From assembly GCA_016712285.1 (NCBI GenBank), contig JADJRK010000001.1:3658001-3722000 (forward strand): a stretch of DNA of 64,000 nt, read 5' to 3'. Below, piece after piece: positions 21,506-29,803 of this stretch. Position 1 is the first letter of the stretch, and each line of letters starts with the position of its first letter. The DNA comes from Planctomycetota bacterium (lineage in GTDB: Bacteria > Planctomycetota > UBA8742 > UBA2392). The notes below the pieces were generated by a model. It was not told the DNA's origin. It searched no databases and saw only the letters and a program-made list of their open reading frames with translations. The position numbers and the translations under genes are program-made.

Positions 21506-22018
21506 GTGAAGTCAGTCGTAATGTTCGTGTTGCTGGCTGTGATGGGCGTGGCGTTTACCGCCGGCTCTGCCGATGCTGACGCTGCCCGCAAGCTGCCCGC
21601 GTTTGAAATGAAAGACCTGCAAGAGCAGGAACACCGGCTCACGGACGATCGCTTCAAGGGCAAAAAACTGCTGATCGCGGCGTTCGCCACCTGGCACCAG
21701 CCAAGCATTGAGCAAGCCCGCGAGCTTGAGGCCTTCCACAAGGCACACCCGGAAGTCGAGATCATCGCGTTCATCATTGACAGCGTTGCCGAGGCGCGGG
21801 ACTTCAAGGCGCGGCAGGGGCTGACGTTTCCATGCTACAAGACCGATGCCAGCACCCGCATCGGACAGGGCTTCAACCGCGTGTTCAAGACCCGCAAGGG
21901 CAAGGTGCTGACGCTGAACAAGGCGCCATTCGTGATCCTGGCCGACGCCGAGCGCAACGTGTACTACGCTGAGCTGGGCCTGGTTACGGCAGACACCCTG
22001 GCCAAAGAACTCAAGTAG
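21506..22018 (+). CDS. Secreted thioredoxin-fold protein lacking the CxxC pair
   Basis: Starts with GTG 2 nt after the lipoprotein stop; 170 residues. A signal peptide (KSVVMFVLLAVMGVAFTAGS) precedes an AhpC/TlpA-like fold: K-L-P-A-F-E-M-K-D-L near residue 30, then L-L-I-A-A-F-A-T-W-H-Q-P-S-I-E-Q where redox-active relatives read W-C-x-x-C. Both active-site cysteines are replaced (W-H-Q-P-S). A cis-Pro-like A-P-F-V-I-L-A-D follows near 145. It therefore cannot act as a thiol oxidoreductase by the usual route; a binding or chaperone role is plausible. Two other thioredoxin-fold proteins lie at 55-58 kb. Confidence 0.75.
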   Translation: MKSVVMFVLLAVMGVAFTAGSADADAARKLPAFEMKDLQEQEHRLTDDRFKGKKLLIAAFATWHQPSIEQARELEAFHKAHPEVEIIAFIIDSVAEARDFKARQGLTFPCYKTDASTRIGQGFNRVFKTRKGKVLTLNKAPFVILADAERNVYYAELGLVTADTLAKELK

Positions 22019-22111
22019 CCCCGGTTTGAACGTCGTTTCCCCCGCGAAGCGTCACCACGCCGTTGCCAATCCGCGCCGCTGCCACGGTTTGTGACATCGT
22101 GTGCTTGCCTA

Positions 22112-22129
22112 AACACCCGTCGGGGTGTT
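22112..22129. other. Intergenic hairpin upstream of 22189
   Basis: AACACCC and GGGTGTT form a perfect 7-bp stem around a GTCG loop, followed by AAATCT. It lies about 94 nt after the thioredoxin-fold gene and 60 nt before the next gene. It could be a weak terminator or part of the next gene's control region. The remaining bases of this 170-nt gap show nothing clear. Confidence 0.35.
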
Positions 22130-22188
22130 AAATCTAGCCTAAGGGACTGGCAGATCCCTCCCCGTGTTCTCCCCCAGGAAGCTGCCAC

Positions 22189-22701
22189 ATGAATCAACCT
22201 CATACCCGGGAAGCCAGGGCTGCTCGTATGTCGCAGGCGGATCAACTGTTGATCCAGATTGTCGTGAAGAACACCAAGGTCACCCAGGGCCAGGTGGACG
22301 ACGCCGTTGCGGCTGTGCAGACAGCCAAGAACGAGGGGCGCGAGCTAGATCTCGCGCACGCCATTCTTGAGCGCAACCTGCTAAGCCGTGCCGAGTTGTA
22401 CAAGCTGGTGAAGGCGCGCAACTACGCGCTGATCCGGCAGGAAGACAAGCGCCTTGGCAAGCGCCTGTTCCGCAAGAACTTCATTACCAAGACGCAGCTG
22501 GATGAGTCGCTGGCGTTTCAGCGCCAGTTGTTCAAGGCGCTGGGTGACATCAAACGCGTCGAGAGCATTTTGATGGACGACGGCCACGTCACGCCTGAGC
22601 AGGTGCGAGAGGTCTGGTCAGAATACACCAGCTATCTCAAGCGCCGCGGCGACCGGCCTGTCGAGCCCAAGACCGATCCCAGCCTGATGAAGCGGGGTTA
22701 G
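22189..22701 (+). CDS. Helical-repeat protein resembling MshEN/GspE N-terminal domains
   Basis: A 170-residue soluble protein with AGGAAG upstream of its ATG; an in-frame ATG at 22228 is the alternative start. The body has repeated helical units of the kind L-G-x-x-L-x-x-x-x-F-I-T-x-x-Q-L-D-E-S-L-A-x-Q followed by I-L-M-D-D-G-H-V-T-P-E-Q-V, which is the rhythm of the N-terminal domain of type II secretion/pilus ATPases (MshEN-like), a fold that can bind cyclic di-GMP. No ATPase domain is attached. The relationship is judged by pattern only. Confidence 0.55.
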   Translation: MNQPHTREARAARMSQADQLLIQIVVKNTKVTQGQVDDAVAAVQTAKNEGRELDLAHAILERNLLSRAELYKLVKARNYALIRQEDKRLGKRLFRKNFITKTQLDESLAFQRQLFKALGDIKRVESILMDDGHVTPEQVREVWSEYTSYLKRRGDRPVEPKTDPSLMKRG

Positions 22702-22721
22702 CCGGTCGCAGAAACAAACTT

Positions 22722-22753
22722 GGGGGCGCTCCGCATGGGGCGCCCCGTTTTTG
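22722..22753 (+). terminator. Rho-independent terminator after 22189 gene
   Basis: GGGGCGC and GCGCCCC form a 7-bp stem with a 10-nt loop, followed by GTTTTTG, 21 nt past the stop. Confidence 0.75.
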
Positions 22754-22787
22754 TCGCCCATCCCACGTCCCTAGCTAGACTGTCCCT

Positions 22788-24014
22788 ATGCGCGGCATCA
22801 AGCTTTCGAATGTCATCATCCTGGTCAGCGGCATCGCCCTGTGTGTGCTTGGCGTGGTGCTGCTGATTGTCGATGGCACCCGTGAGCGCGGCCCGGTCGA
22901 AGGCAGCCCGCAAGCCGAGCTGCCGAAAAACAAGGCCGAGTTTCTTGCCGCCGGCGAGGTACTGGCCAAGCAGCACAACTGCAATTTCTGCCACCGCACC
23001 GAGGCGCCCAAAGACCACCCGCCTGACCGCGCCAACTGCCAGCAATGCCACCAGCTTCGCAGCCGGCCCGAGAACCTGGCGCCGCCACTGAAGCACATTG
23101 CCGAGCGCCGGCCCGAGGAGTGGATTCGGCGCTATCTGCGCTATCCGTACGCGATTCGCGGCAACAGCAACGACCGCATGCCCGACCTGTCGCTCAGCGA
23201 CTTTGAGATCGAGGTGTTGACGGGCTACCTGGTGGCGCTGGCCGACGATCGCATCAACGAGTTGCCCGCCTTCAAACCGCAGCGCGAGAAAGAGCCTGAC
23301 GCCAGCCGCCTCGAAGGCGCAGCCATGCTGTGGGACCAGTACCAGTGCGGCACCTGCCACAGCCTTGGCGCGCACACGCTGACGCCCCGGTACCAGGCCA
23401 ACGGCTTGCCGGTGGTGCAGGCGCAGGTGTTCGCGCCGCGGCTTGACACAGCGTTTGCCCGCACGCGCCCGGAGTGGCTTGCGGCGGCTATTGCCGACCC
23501 AGCCAAGTGGCTGCCGTGGGCGGGCATGACGGCGCCGGGCATATCGCAGGACGAAGCAAACGAGCTGGCGTGGTACGTGATAAACGCCGTGCCCTCGCCC
23601 AAGACCAACGTGACACACGACGAAGTCATGTCGATCCTGATGAGCCGCTGCAACGGCTGCCATTACGCGCCGCAGGAGACAGCACCCGAGGCGACCAACC
23701 CGGCGGGCGGCGCGGGCTGGCTGGACACCTGGAGTGCCAAGGCGCGCAAGCTTGACCTGGTGACCTATGCCGGATTGCGGCGCGGCGCGGTGGACGACCT
23801 TGGGCGGCCCCGCCCAAGCGTGGTGCCCTATGCCGAGAACAGCCCGTTGTTGGCCCACCTGGAGGGCCGCAAGCAGCCGCACATGCCGTTCGGCGCCAAC
23901 CCGCTACCGGCCGCCGAGATTGCCAAGATCCGGGAGTGGATCATGGCGGGCGCGCCCGGGCCGGAAGTGAAGGGCGGCATTCAGGTCAATCCGCCGATTG
24001 AGATGGGCGACTGA
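22788..24014 (+). CDS. Membrane-anchored tetrahaem c-type cytochrome
   Basis: A 408-residue protein with an N-terminal helix (NVIILVSGIALCVLGVVLLIV) and four CxxCH haem sites: C-N-F-C-H and C-Q-Q-C-H close together (about residues 65-85), C-G-T-C-H (about 186) and C-N-G-C-H (about 288). After the first pair the I-R-R-Y-L-R-Y-P segment and the D-R-M-P-D-L-S-L-S-D-F-E motif supply the distal Met of a class I cytochrome c; the final part (M-P-F-G-A-N-P-L-P-A-A-E-I-A-K-I-R-E-W-I) is the usual planctomycete-type cytochrome c end. It probably carries electrons in the periplasm. No oxidase genes lie nearby. Confidence 0.88.
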   Translation: MRGIKLSNVIILVSGIALCVLGVVLLIVDGTRERGPVEGSPQAELPKNKAEFLAAGEVLAKQHNCNFCHRTEAPKDHPPDRANCQQCHQLRSRPENLAPPLKHIAERRPEEWIRRYLRYPYAIRGNSNDRMPDLSLSDFEIEVLTGYLVALADDRINELPAFKPQREKEPDASRLEGAAMLWDQYQCGTCHSLGAHTLTPRYQANGLPVVQAQVFAPRLDTAFARTRPEWLAAAIADPAKWLPWAGMTAPGISQDEANELAWYVINAVPSPKTNVTHDEVMSILMSRCNGCHYAPQETAPEATNPAGGAGWLDTWSAKARKLDLVTYAGLRRGAVDDLGRPRPSVVPYAENSPLLAHLEGRKQPHMPFGANPLPAAEIAKIREWIMAGAPGPEVKGGIQVNPPIEMGD

Positions 24015-24098
24015 TTCACAAGCAGCGTCGCAGCAGACTGCCTCAGATTGCCGGGCCCGGTTATTCTGTAGCCCCGACCAAGACCCGGTGATTCGCCC

Positions 24099-25259
24099 AT
24101 GCCCAAAGGCTCACGCAGACCGCGCAAGCAGAAAGACCCGCCGGCGGACCTCTCCGAGGTCGAGAGCGCGCGTGTGTACCGCGTCGAGTTGCCGCAAGAA
24201 GGCATGCGCGCCGACCGGTTTGTGGCTGAGCGTACACCGTGGATGTCGCGCACGAAGGTGCAGGCCGCATTCGACGAAGGGCGCATTCGGCGCGGCGGCG
24301 TGGCCATTGACTCGGGCAAGAAGCTGCGCAGCGGCGACACCCTGGAGCTGATTCTGCCGCCACCCCACGAAGACGTCAGCGAGATGGCGCGCATCCCGTA
24401 CGACATCATCTTTGAAGACGAACACATGTTCGTCGTGTCCAAGCCGCCGCACCTGATTGTTCACCCCACTGGCGGGTATCGCTACACGACGCTGCTTAAT
24501 GCACTGCACCTTCGCTTTAGGGGGACTGACGTGTTTCCCCGCCTGGTGAACCGCATCGACAAGGAAACCAGCGGGTTGATCCTGTGCGGAAAGGACGCCC
24601 CGACCACGGGCGCCTTGGGCAAGGCGCTTGAGGACAAGGCCGTCGTCAAAGAGTATCTGGCGCTGGTGGAGGGCGCGGTTGAAGCCGAGCACCAGATGAT
24701 CGACAAGGCGATTGCACAGGACAGCGATGCCGAAGTCAGCATGTTGCGGCGCATCGACCCCAACGGCCAGGAGGCGCGCACTGAAGTCTGGGTCGAGCAG
24801 CGACTGGGGCGCTTCACGCTGGTGCGCTGCCGGCTGCACACCGGGCGCATGCACCAGATTCGCGTGCACATGCAAAGCATCGGTCACCCGCTGGTGTGTG
24901 ACCACCATTACGGCTTGCGCGATGAGTTACTGGAAAGCGACCTGCGCGAACCGCCGCCCGCGCCTACGCGCATCGAAAGCCCGTATGGGTATAAAGATGG
25001 CGACAGCGACGCTGACGTAAGCGACCGTATCCGCGCCGTGGATACCGGCAAGCGCCACGAGTACGAGTCACTGGCCAAAGGCGAGCGCGTGCCAAGAGGC
25101 GAAAGCGACGCCCTGCTGCTAGGCCGCTGCGCGCTGCACAGCCATCTCTTGCGCTTCAAACATCCGTACACGGGGCATGAAATCGAACTGACAGCACCAC
25201 TGCCCGCTGACATTGCGGGTGTAGTCGCCAGGCTGGAAACAGGCGCCCGGCCAGCCTGA
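24099..25259 (+). CDS. RluA/RluD-family RNA pseudouridine synthase with insertion
   Basis: A 386-residue enzyme converting uridine to pseudouridine in rRNA or tRNA. An S4 RNA-binding domain lies at about residues 32-95 (R-A-D-R-F-V-A-E-R-T-P and A-F-D-E-G-R-I-R). The catalytic domain has I-V-H-P-T-G-G-Y, the active-site Asp in R-I-D-K-E-T-S-G-L-I-L and T-G-R-M-H-Q-I-R-V-H. Between D-H-H-Y-G and L-G-R-C-A-L-H-S-H-L-L lies an unusual charged insertion of about 60 residues rich in Asp, Glu and Arg. The exact target position cannot be told from sequence. Confidence 0.88.
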   Translation: MPKGSRRPRKQKDPPADLSEVESARVYRVELPQEGMRADRFVAERTPWMSRTKVQAAFDEGRIRRGGVAIDSGKKLRSGDTLELILPPPHEDVSEMARIPYDIIFEDEHMFVVSKPPHLIVHPTGGYRYTTLLNALHLRFRGTDVFPRLVNRIDKETSGLILCGKDAPTTGALGKALEDKAVVKEYLALVEGAVEAEHQMIDKAIAQDSDAEVSMLRRIDPNGQEARTEVWVEQRLGRFTLVRCRLHTGRMHQIRVHMQSIGHPLVCDHHYGLRDELLESDLREPPPAPTRIESPYGYKDGDSDADVSDRIRAVDTGKRHEYESLAKGERVPRGESDALLLGRCALHSHLLRFKHPYTGHEIELTAPLPADIAGVVARLETGARPA

Positions 25260-25310
25260 CGAAGCCTTGGCGAAGTCAGGAGCGCAAGCGACGGGTAGCC
25301 GCGCTACAAC

Positions 25311-26288
25311 TTACAACCACTCAGCAATCTGAGGCGCGTAGTACGTAAGCACCATATCGGCGCCCGCACGCACTATGCTGGTTACGCTTTCCAGCACGCA
25401 CGCCTTTTCGTCAAGCCAGCCGCTTTGCGCGGCGGCCTTCAGCATCAGGTACTCGCCGCTGACCTGGTAGGCCGCCACGGGCAGCGTGGTATTGGCCCGC
25501 ACGGCGCTGATTACGTCGAGGTAAGGCCCCGCCGGTTTCACCATCAGCATGTCCGCGCCCTCGGCTTCATCGAGTTGCGCCTCGCGCACGGCTTCGCGAA
25601 TGTTGGCGGGATCCATCTGGTAGGTCTTCTTGTCGCCGGACTTCGGCGCTGAATCCAGCGCGCCGCGAAACGGGCCGTAAAACGCGCTGGCGTACTTGGC
25701 TGTGTAGGCAAGGATGCTGACTTCGCTGAAGCCTTCATCGTCCAGCGCACCGCGGATTGCCGCCACTCGCCCGTCCATCATGTCGCTGGGCGCGACGATG
25801 TCCGCGCCGGCGCGGGCATGCATCAGCGCCTGCTGGCACAGTATCTCGACCGTCTCGTCGTTGACGACTTTGCCGTCGCGCACCAGGCCGTCGTGGCCGT
25901 CGCTGTTGTAGGGGTCCAGCGCAACGTCAGTGATCACGCAAAGCTCAGGCAGCTTGTCTTTCAGCGCCTTGATTGCGCGAGGCACCAGGCCGTCGGGGTT
26001 GCAGGCCTCTTCGGCCGTCGCGGACTTGCTGCCATCCGGCACTTTCGGGAACAGCACCATCGCGTTGATGCCCAGCTTGTGCGCGCGTCCGGCTTCCGCA
26101 AGCAGGCCCTTGAGGCCCCAGCGCGTGACGCCGGGCAGGCTTGCCAGCGGCGTATCGCCGTCGTCGTCGTGAATGAAAACCGGATAAATCAACTGCTCGC
26201 GGTTGACTCGCGTTTCGCGTACCAGCCCCCGCACAGCCGCAGACTTGCGGTTGCGCCTTGGGCGAATCGGCAGGCCCATGTCGTCCAT
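25311..26288 (-). CDS. hemB: Delta-aminolevulinic acid dehydratase (porphobilinogen synthase)
   Basis: A 325-residue enzyme that condenses two 5-aminolevulinate molecules in haem biosynthesis. Both Schiff-base lysines are visible: A-K-Y-A-S-A-F-Y-G-P-F-R and M-L-M-V-K-P-A-G-P-Y-L-D. The metal site reads T-D-V-A-L-D-P-Y-N-S-D-G-H-D-G; zinc-type enzymes have cysteines here, so this is the Asp-rich, magnesium-dependent type. A haem supply is needed for the several c-type cytochromes in this window. The gene is divergent from 26348. Confidence 0.96.
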   Translation of the reverse strand: MDDMGLPIRPRRNRKSAAVRGLVRETRVNREQLIYPVFIHDDDGDTPLASLPGVTRWGLKGLLAEAGRAHKLGINAMVLFPKVPDGSKSATAEEACNPDGLVPRAIKALKDKLPELCVITDVALDPYNSDGHDGLVRDGKVVNDETVEILCQQALMHARAGADIVAPSDMMDGRVAAIRGALDDEGFSEVSILAYTAKYASAFYGPFRGALDSAPKSGDKKTYQMDPANIREAVREAQLDEAEGADMLMVKPAGPYLDVISAVRANTTLPVAAYQVSGEYLMLKAAAQSGWLDEKACVLESVTSIVRAGADMVLTYYAPQIAEWL

Positions 26289-26347
26289 GGCGCCATGATT
26301 CCCCGGCCCCTGCGCACGTCAAGCGTGGGTGGTGGTACAATCCGGCG

Positions 26348-27235
26348 ATGTTTCGGCGCGTGATACCCGGCTTGGCATGCCCCCGACTTGCGTCGGGGGT
26401 TGTGGTTGTGGTGCTGGCGGGGCTGCTGCAAGCACATCCGCTGGATGACAGCGCCGAGCTGAATGCCCGCGTGCGGGTGGTTGACGACACTACGTTCGAG
26501 CTTGTGCTTGAGTTTCGATACAAGGGCGTGATCGCCAGCTACACCGAGTTTCGCAACGGCCTTGATCGCAACCTCGACGGCCGCGTCACGCAACCAGAGA
26601 TGAAGCAGCGCTTTGTCGAGTTGGCCGATGAAATCGCGCTGGGCCTGAACCTTGCCCTGGACGGCCAGCCACTGCCGCTTGAGCCAGACTTCAAGCGCTT
26701 CGCGCTGCAACACGCGGACGACCCCGACGGCAAGCCGGCGACTGAGCTTGAAACCGCCACCGCCCGCATTTTCTATCGGTTCGTATACACGGCGCAGGCC
26801 GAGACTGCCCCGGGCGACCATGTGCTCGAGTTTGCATTCAGCAGCCCGCAGACCGTCGTCACCTCGCCGCGCGACCAGTTGTTCGCTGTCGGCAGCGACG
26901 GCGCGCCCCTGCCCGTGACCTACGACTTTGCCCACCAGGTGTTTCCACGCATGCGGGCGTCCTTCACGGTCAAGGCTGCAGCCGTGGCCCGGCCGCAACC
27001 GGTACAACCACCCGCCCCCCCGCCCGACGAGCCGGGGCCAGAAGGGTTGGGTGAAATCCCGGGCGGGCTGACGCTGGGTGCGGGCGCCGGGCTGGCGCTG
27101 CTGGGGTTCTTCATGTTGGGTCGCCGCCTGCTGCGCAAGCAAGGAAGTTTCGGGCCAGCGTCCTTGCTGATCCTGGCGGGCACGGCCGTGGTGCTGGGCG
27201 CGCTAGTGCGGCTGGGTTGGTTGAAATTGATGTAG
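26348..27235 (+). CDS. Secreted/membrane protein with an EF-hand-like loop
   Basis: I take the ATG at 26348; the frame is open upstream but overlaps hemB. The 295-residue product has a signal peptide (SGVVVVVLAGLLQAHP), then a D-R-N-L-D-G-R-V-T-Q-P-E segment near residue 77 that matches an EF-hand calcium loop (acidic or Asn at positions 1, 3, 5, Gly at 6, Glu at 12). A Pro-rich linker follows (about 220-235) and two C-terminal helices (LTLGAGAGLALLGFFMLG and ASLLILAGTAVVLGALVRL). The N-terminal part is therefore exported and membrane-tethered. Function unknown. Confidence 0.7.
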   Translation: MFRRVIPGLACPRLASGVVVVVLAGLLQAHPLDDSAELNARVRVVDDTTFELVLEFRYKGVIASYTEFRNGLDRNLDGRVTQPEMKQRFVELADEIALGLNLALDGQPLPLEPDFKRFALQHADDPDGKPATELETATARIFYRFVYTAQAETAPGDHVLEFAFSSPQTVVTSPRDQLFAVGSDGAPLPVTYDFAHQVFPRMRASFTVKAAAVARPQPVQPPAPPPDEPGPEGLGEIPGGLTLGAGAGLALLGFFMLGRRLLRKQGSFGPASLLILAGTAVVLGALVRLGWLKLM

Positions 27236-27252
27236 GCAGCGCAAACGCAAGC

Positions 27253-27274
27253 GCCCCCGGCAAGCGCCGGGGGC
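27253..27274. terminator. GC-rich hairpin between 26348 gene and tRNA-Pro
   Basis: A perfect 9-bp stem, GCCCCCGGC with GCCGGGGGC around AAGC, separates two converging units (the gene ending at 27235 and tRNA-Pro). Neither side has a real T-run, so termination is likely but not certain. Confidence 0.5.
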
Positions 27275-27280
27275 ACATAG

Positions 27281-27359
<79 letters not shown>

Positions 27360-27368
27360 ATCTGCGTA

Positions 27369-27396
27369 ATGGTAACGTCATCCCGCGCAGTCACAA
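27369..27396 (-). promoter_or_regulatory. Candidate sigma-70 promoter of tRNA-Pro
   Basis: On the minus strand TTGTGA (27396-27391) and TACCAT (27374-27369) are spaced by 16 nt, each matching four of six consensus bases. The predicted start of transcription falls within a few bases of the mature tRNA 5' end at 27359. Confidence 0.45.
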
Positions 27397-27466
27397 CGGC
27401 GGGACGTTGTTGGTGTTGCTTCGGCCCGCTACAATCAACGTGGGCCTGTTTCTACGGCGGTGTCGC

Positions 27467-28354
27467 ATGTCCCGGCTAGCCACTTCCATACTCAAGCGCG
27501 ACCAGATGGTGGAGCGCATGGCGGCGCACCCGCTGTCGCTGTCGCTTGGTGCCGTGATTGTGTTCGCGCAGGCCGCGATTTACGTTTGCGAGATCGCCAA
27601 CATCCCGTTTGGCACCATGCTGGCGCTGAACCTGTCTGAGCCGAACCCGGGAGGCCTTCTGTTTGCGTTCACGCATTACGCCCCGCTGGCCGGCGACGAG
27701 CTGGGCTCGGGTTTCAGTGCGATGGACTTCCTGGTCAGTGTCACACTGTTCCTGGTCTGCGGGCTCAGCCTGTTGTCTTCGGGCCCAGCCGTTGAGCATT
27801 ACTATGGCACGCGCAAAACTGCGGCAGCGTTTGTGCTGTGCATGATCGGCCACGCCAGCATTGCGGCTGCGCTGCCGTACAAGTACGCATTCAGCACGCT
27901 GTCGTTTGCGACGTTCCTGATTGTCACTTCGCTGCTGGTACAGTTGGAGCGCCGCGAGACACGCGTCGAGACGCAGAATGATTTTCGCATGGCGCTGCTG
28001 TTCGCAGCAGTGGTACTGGCGACCATGAGCGCCGCTTTCCGCGAGCACGGCAGCTATGACAGCCTGCTTGCCGCCGTGGCGGTCGGGCCGGCGTTTGCGG
28101 TGGTGGGGTTCGTGCTGAACTGGAAATTGCAGATGCGCGCCGTGCGCCTCAAGGGCCAGGGCAAGGTCGGCAATCTCTACTTTGTCGAAGAAATTGACTT
28201 GCTCACGCGCAACGAAATCCAGGACCGGATGGATCGTCTGCTTGAGAAAATCGCGACCCACGGAATGGACAGCCTTGATGCCGAAGACCAGCGCTTCCTC
28301 AAAAGCGCCAGCCGCCGCCTCAAGCCCAGCGAAACTGAAGAACCCACACGCTAA
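27467..28354 (+). CDS. Rhomboid-like membrane protein without the catalytic serine motif
   Basis: The frame is open from 27329 but would cover the tRNA, so I start at the ATG at 27467 (295 residues). Six hydrophobic segments fill residues about 25-215. G-P-A-V-E-H-Y-Y-G-T-R-K-T resembles the rhomboid segment before the active-site helix, but the following M-I-G-H-A-S-I-A-A-A-L lacks the G-x-S-G serine. The C-terminal I-Q-D-R-M-D-R-L-L-E-K-I, then D-S-L-D-A-E-D-Q-R-F-L-K-S-A-S-R-R, is the DUF6576-like tail found on many rhomboid proteases. I read it as a probable inactive rhomboid relative, judged by pattern. Confidence 0.65.
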   Translation: MSRLATSILKRDQMVERMAAHPLSLSLGAVIVFAQAAIYVCEIANIPFGTMLALNLSEPNPGGLLFAFTHYAPLAGDELGSGFSAMDFLVSVTLFLVCGLSLLSSGPAVEHYYGTRKTAAAFVLCMIGHASIAAALPYKYAFSTLSFATFLIVTSLLVQLERRETRVETQNDFRMALLFAAVVLATMSAAFREHGSYDSLLAAVAVGPAFAVVGFVLNWKLQMRAVRLKGQGKVGNLYFVEEIDLLTRNEIQDRMDRLLEKIATHGMDSLDAEDQRFLKSASRRLKPSETEEPTR

Positions 28355-28386
28355 GGGCTTCTGCGCCGCCCAGGCACGATACCCGG

Positions 28387-28746
28387 TTAGTAGCTCTTCT
28401 TGCGGTACGTGAACCCCATCGGCAGACGCACGATTTCCAGGCCGGGCACGGCAATGGTCTGGCACGCCAGCATGCTGAGGCGCTGGTCTTCGCCGGGGCG
28501 CTTGATGCGGCTCTTGCAGTTCTTGCACGTGCCGGCGATGCAGAACAGGCTGAAGTCGATGTTGATTTCGCCGGTCATCAGCCCCCAGAACTGCATGCCA
28601 CGCCAGAGCGAGTTGTTTTCAGGCAGCATCACCTGGTTGCCCTCGATGATGATGGGCACCAGGTTCTCGTAAGGTCGAAGTATCTCGTTTGCCTCAACGA
28701 CGGTGGCGTCGTCGATATTGAACATGGCCTTCAGGTCTACGGGCAC
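28387..28746 (-). CDS. 2Fe-2S ferredoxin-like protein
   Basis: A 119-residue protein with cysteines arranged as C-x4-C-x2-C-x17-C (C-I-A-G-T-C-K-N-C from about residue 69, then L-A-C), close to the plant-type 2Fe-2S ferredoxin pattern with a somewhat short last spacing. The N-terminal half (residues 1-50) is not ferredoxin-like. It probably carries electrons in the cytoplasm; no signal peptide or partner enzyme is seen. It is convergent with the rhomboid-like gene. Confidence 0.75.
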   Translation of the reverse strand: MPVDLKAMFNIDDATVVEANEILRPYENLVPIIIEGNQVMLPENNSLWRGMQFWGLMTGEINIDFSLFCIAGTCKNCKSRIKRPGEDQRLSMLACQTIAVPGLEIVRLPMGFTYRKKSY

Positions 28747-28895
28747 TTGTCTTCCTTCGGGTTACCGCCTGGTTGCTGCACAGCCGAAATTGTATCGGTA
28801 TCTGCTGCCCGCCGGCTCGATTCCATATCGTAACACGCCCGCGATTCCCGCCAATGCAGCGGGTTTCGGCTGACTTGTCACTGCTGCCGCAAAAC

Positions 28896-28911
28896 TGGCA
28901 CGCCGAATGCT
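28896..28911 (+). promoter_or_regulatory. Candidate sigma-54 promoter for the secreted VWA protein
   Basis: TGGCAC-N5-ATGCT has the invariant GG and GC at the -24/-12 spacing of sigma-54 promoters (consensus TGGCAC-N5-TTGCA). It lies in the 217-nt gap between the ferredoxin and the VWA gene, 52 nt before the ATG. An imperfect inverted repeat surrounds it (CACTGCTGCCGC at 28880-28891 and GCGGCAGTG at 28915-28923). No other clear feature is seen in this gap. Confidence 0.5.
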
Positions 28912-28963
28912 CTAGCGGCAGTGAGGCTTGGAGGCCTTACAACTAATCTTGAAGGAGAAGGAC

Positions 28964-29755
28964 ATGAACAGACTTGTTCTGACGGTAGCACTTTGCCTGT
29001 TCGCGGGCGTTCTCTGTGCCCAGGCACAGATCAAAAGCCCCGACGGCGCCAAACCCACGACCCACGACCGGCCAGCCGGGGGCGCGGTCATTGTTGTGCC
29101 GGACAGCACCGGCGGCACTGGCGGCGGGACCCCCAACGAACCACCGCCCGTGACCGACCCCACACCGCCCAGCGAAGGCGAAGACATTCCGCCCACCGAG
29201 CCACCGGTTGAACCCCCGCTTGAAGACCCACCCCCGTACTATGGCGAGCCGGTTCGTGGCAAGGTCGCCTTCATTCTGGACGCCAGCGGCAGCATGTACG
29301 GCAGCAAGATGGCTTCGCTGCGCGCCGAGACGACCGGCGTCATCCAGGAACTGAACGAATACGACGAACTTGACTGCATGGCCTACGGTGGCCAGTTCGC
29401 ATCGACCGGTGGCGTCAAGTTCATGTGGGGTGCGCTGCTGCCCGCGACCGACGGCAACAAGAATGCAGCTATTTCATGGGTCAACGGCCCGACCATGAAT
29501 CCCGGCGGAGGCACGCCCTCCTACGCGGCGCTTCAGCAGGGCTGCCAGACGTACCCGGCTGACCTTGACCAGTTCTTCTTCGTCACGGACGGCTACCCCA
29601 ACGAGTCGCCGGCCACGATCCTCGCTGCGTTCCCCGGTTGGTGGAACAAGTTTGAAGACTGCCGGCTGATCTGCATCTGCATCGCGGGTGGCGGCGCGAG
29701 CTTCATGCAGCAACTCGCGGCAAGTGTGTCTAACGGCGTCTACATCGCGGCGTAG
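28964..29755 (+). CDS. Secreted von Willebrand factor A domain protein
   Basis: I start at the ATG at 28964, preceded by GGAGAAGG; the frame opens 36 nt earlier without a signal. The 263-residue product has a signal peptide (NRLVLTVALCLFAGVLCAQ), a Pro/Thr/Gly-rich linker (about 25-95), and a VWA domain from about 100 with V-A-F-I-L-D-A-S-G-S-M, an intact D-x-S-x-S metal-ion-dependent adhesion site. It is transcribed alone, perhaps from the sigma-54-like promoter upstream, and ends at a strong hairpin. Likely ligand-binding at the surface; partner unknown. Confidence 0.82.
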   Translation: MNRLVLTVALCLFAGVLCAQAQIKSPDGAKPTTHDRPAGGAVIVVPDSTGGTGGGTPNEPPPVTDPTPPSEGEDIPPTEPPVEPPLEDPPPYYGEPVRGKVAFILDASGSMYGSKMASLRAETTGVIQELNEYDELDCMAYGGQFASTGGVKFMWGALLPATDGNKNAAISWVNGPTMNPGGGTPSYAALQQGCQTYPADLDQFFFVTDGYPNESPATILAAFPGWWNKFEDCRLICICIAGGGASFMQQLAASVSNGVYIAA

Positions 29756-29772
29756 ACACCACAGTTATCGGA

Positions 29773-29796
29773 AGGCCCCCGCAAGCGCGGGGGCCT
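29773..29796. terminator. Bidirectional terminator between convergent genes
   Basis: A perfect 10-bp stem (AGGCCCCCGC with GCGGGGGCCT) around AAGC is followed on the plus strand by TTCTTCG and on the minus strand by TCCGATAACTG. It probably ends the VWA gene, and the phosphorylase gene converges on it from the right. Confidence 0.7.
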
Positions 29797-29803
29797 TTCT
29801 TCG

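Noticed and set aside
21506..22018. A second selenoprotein at the W-H-Q-P-S site
   Set aside because: The codons at the active-site positions are ordinary sense codons; no in-frame TGA is present.
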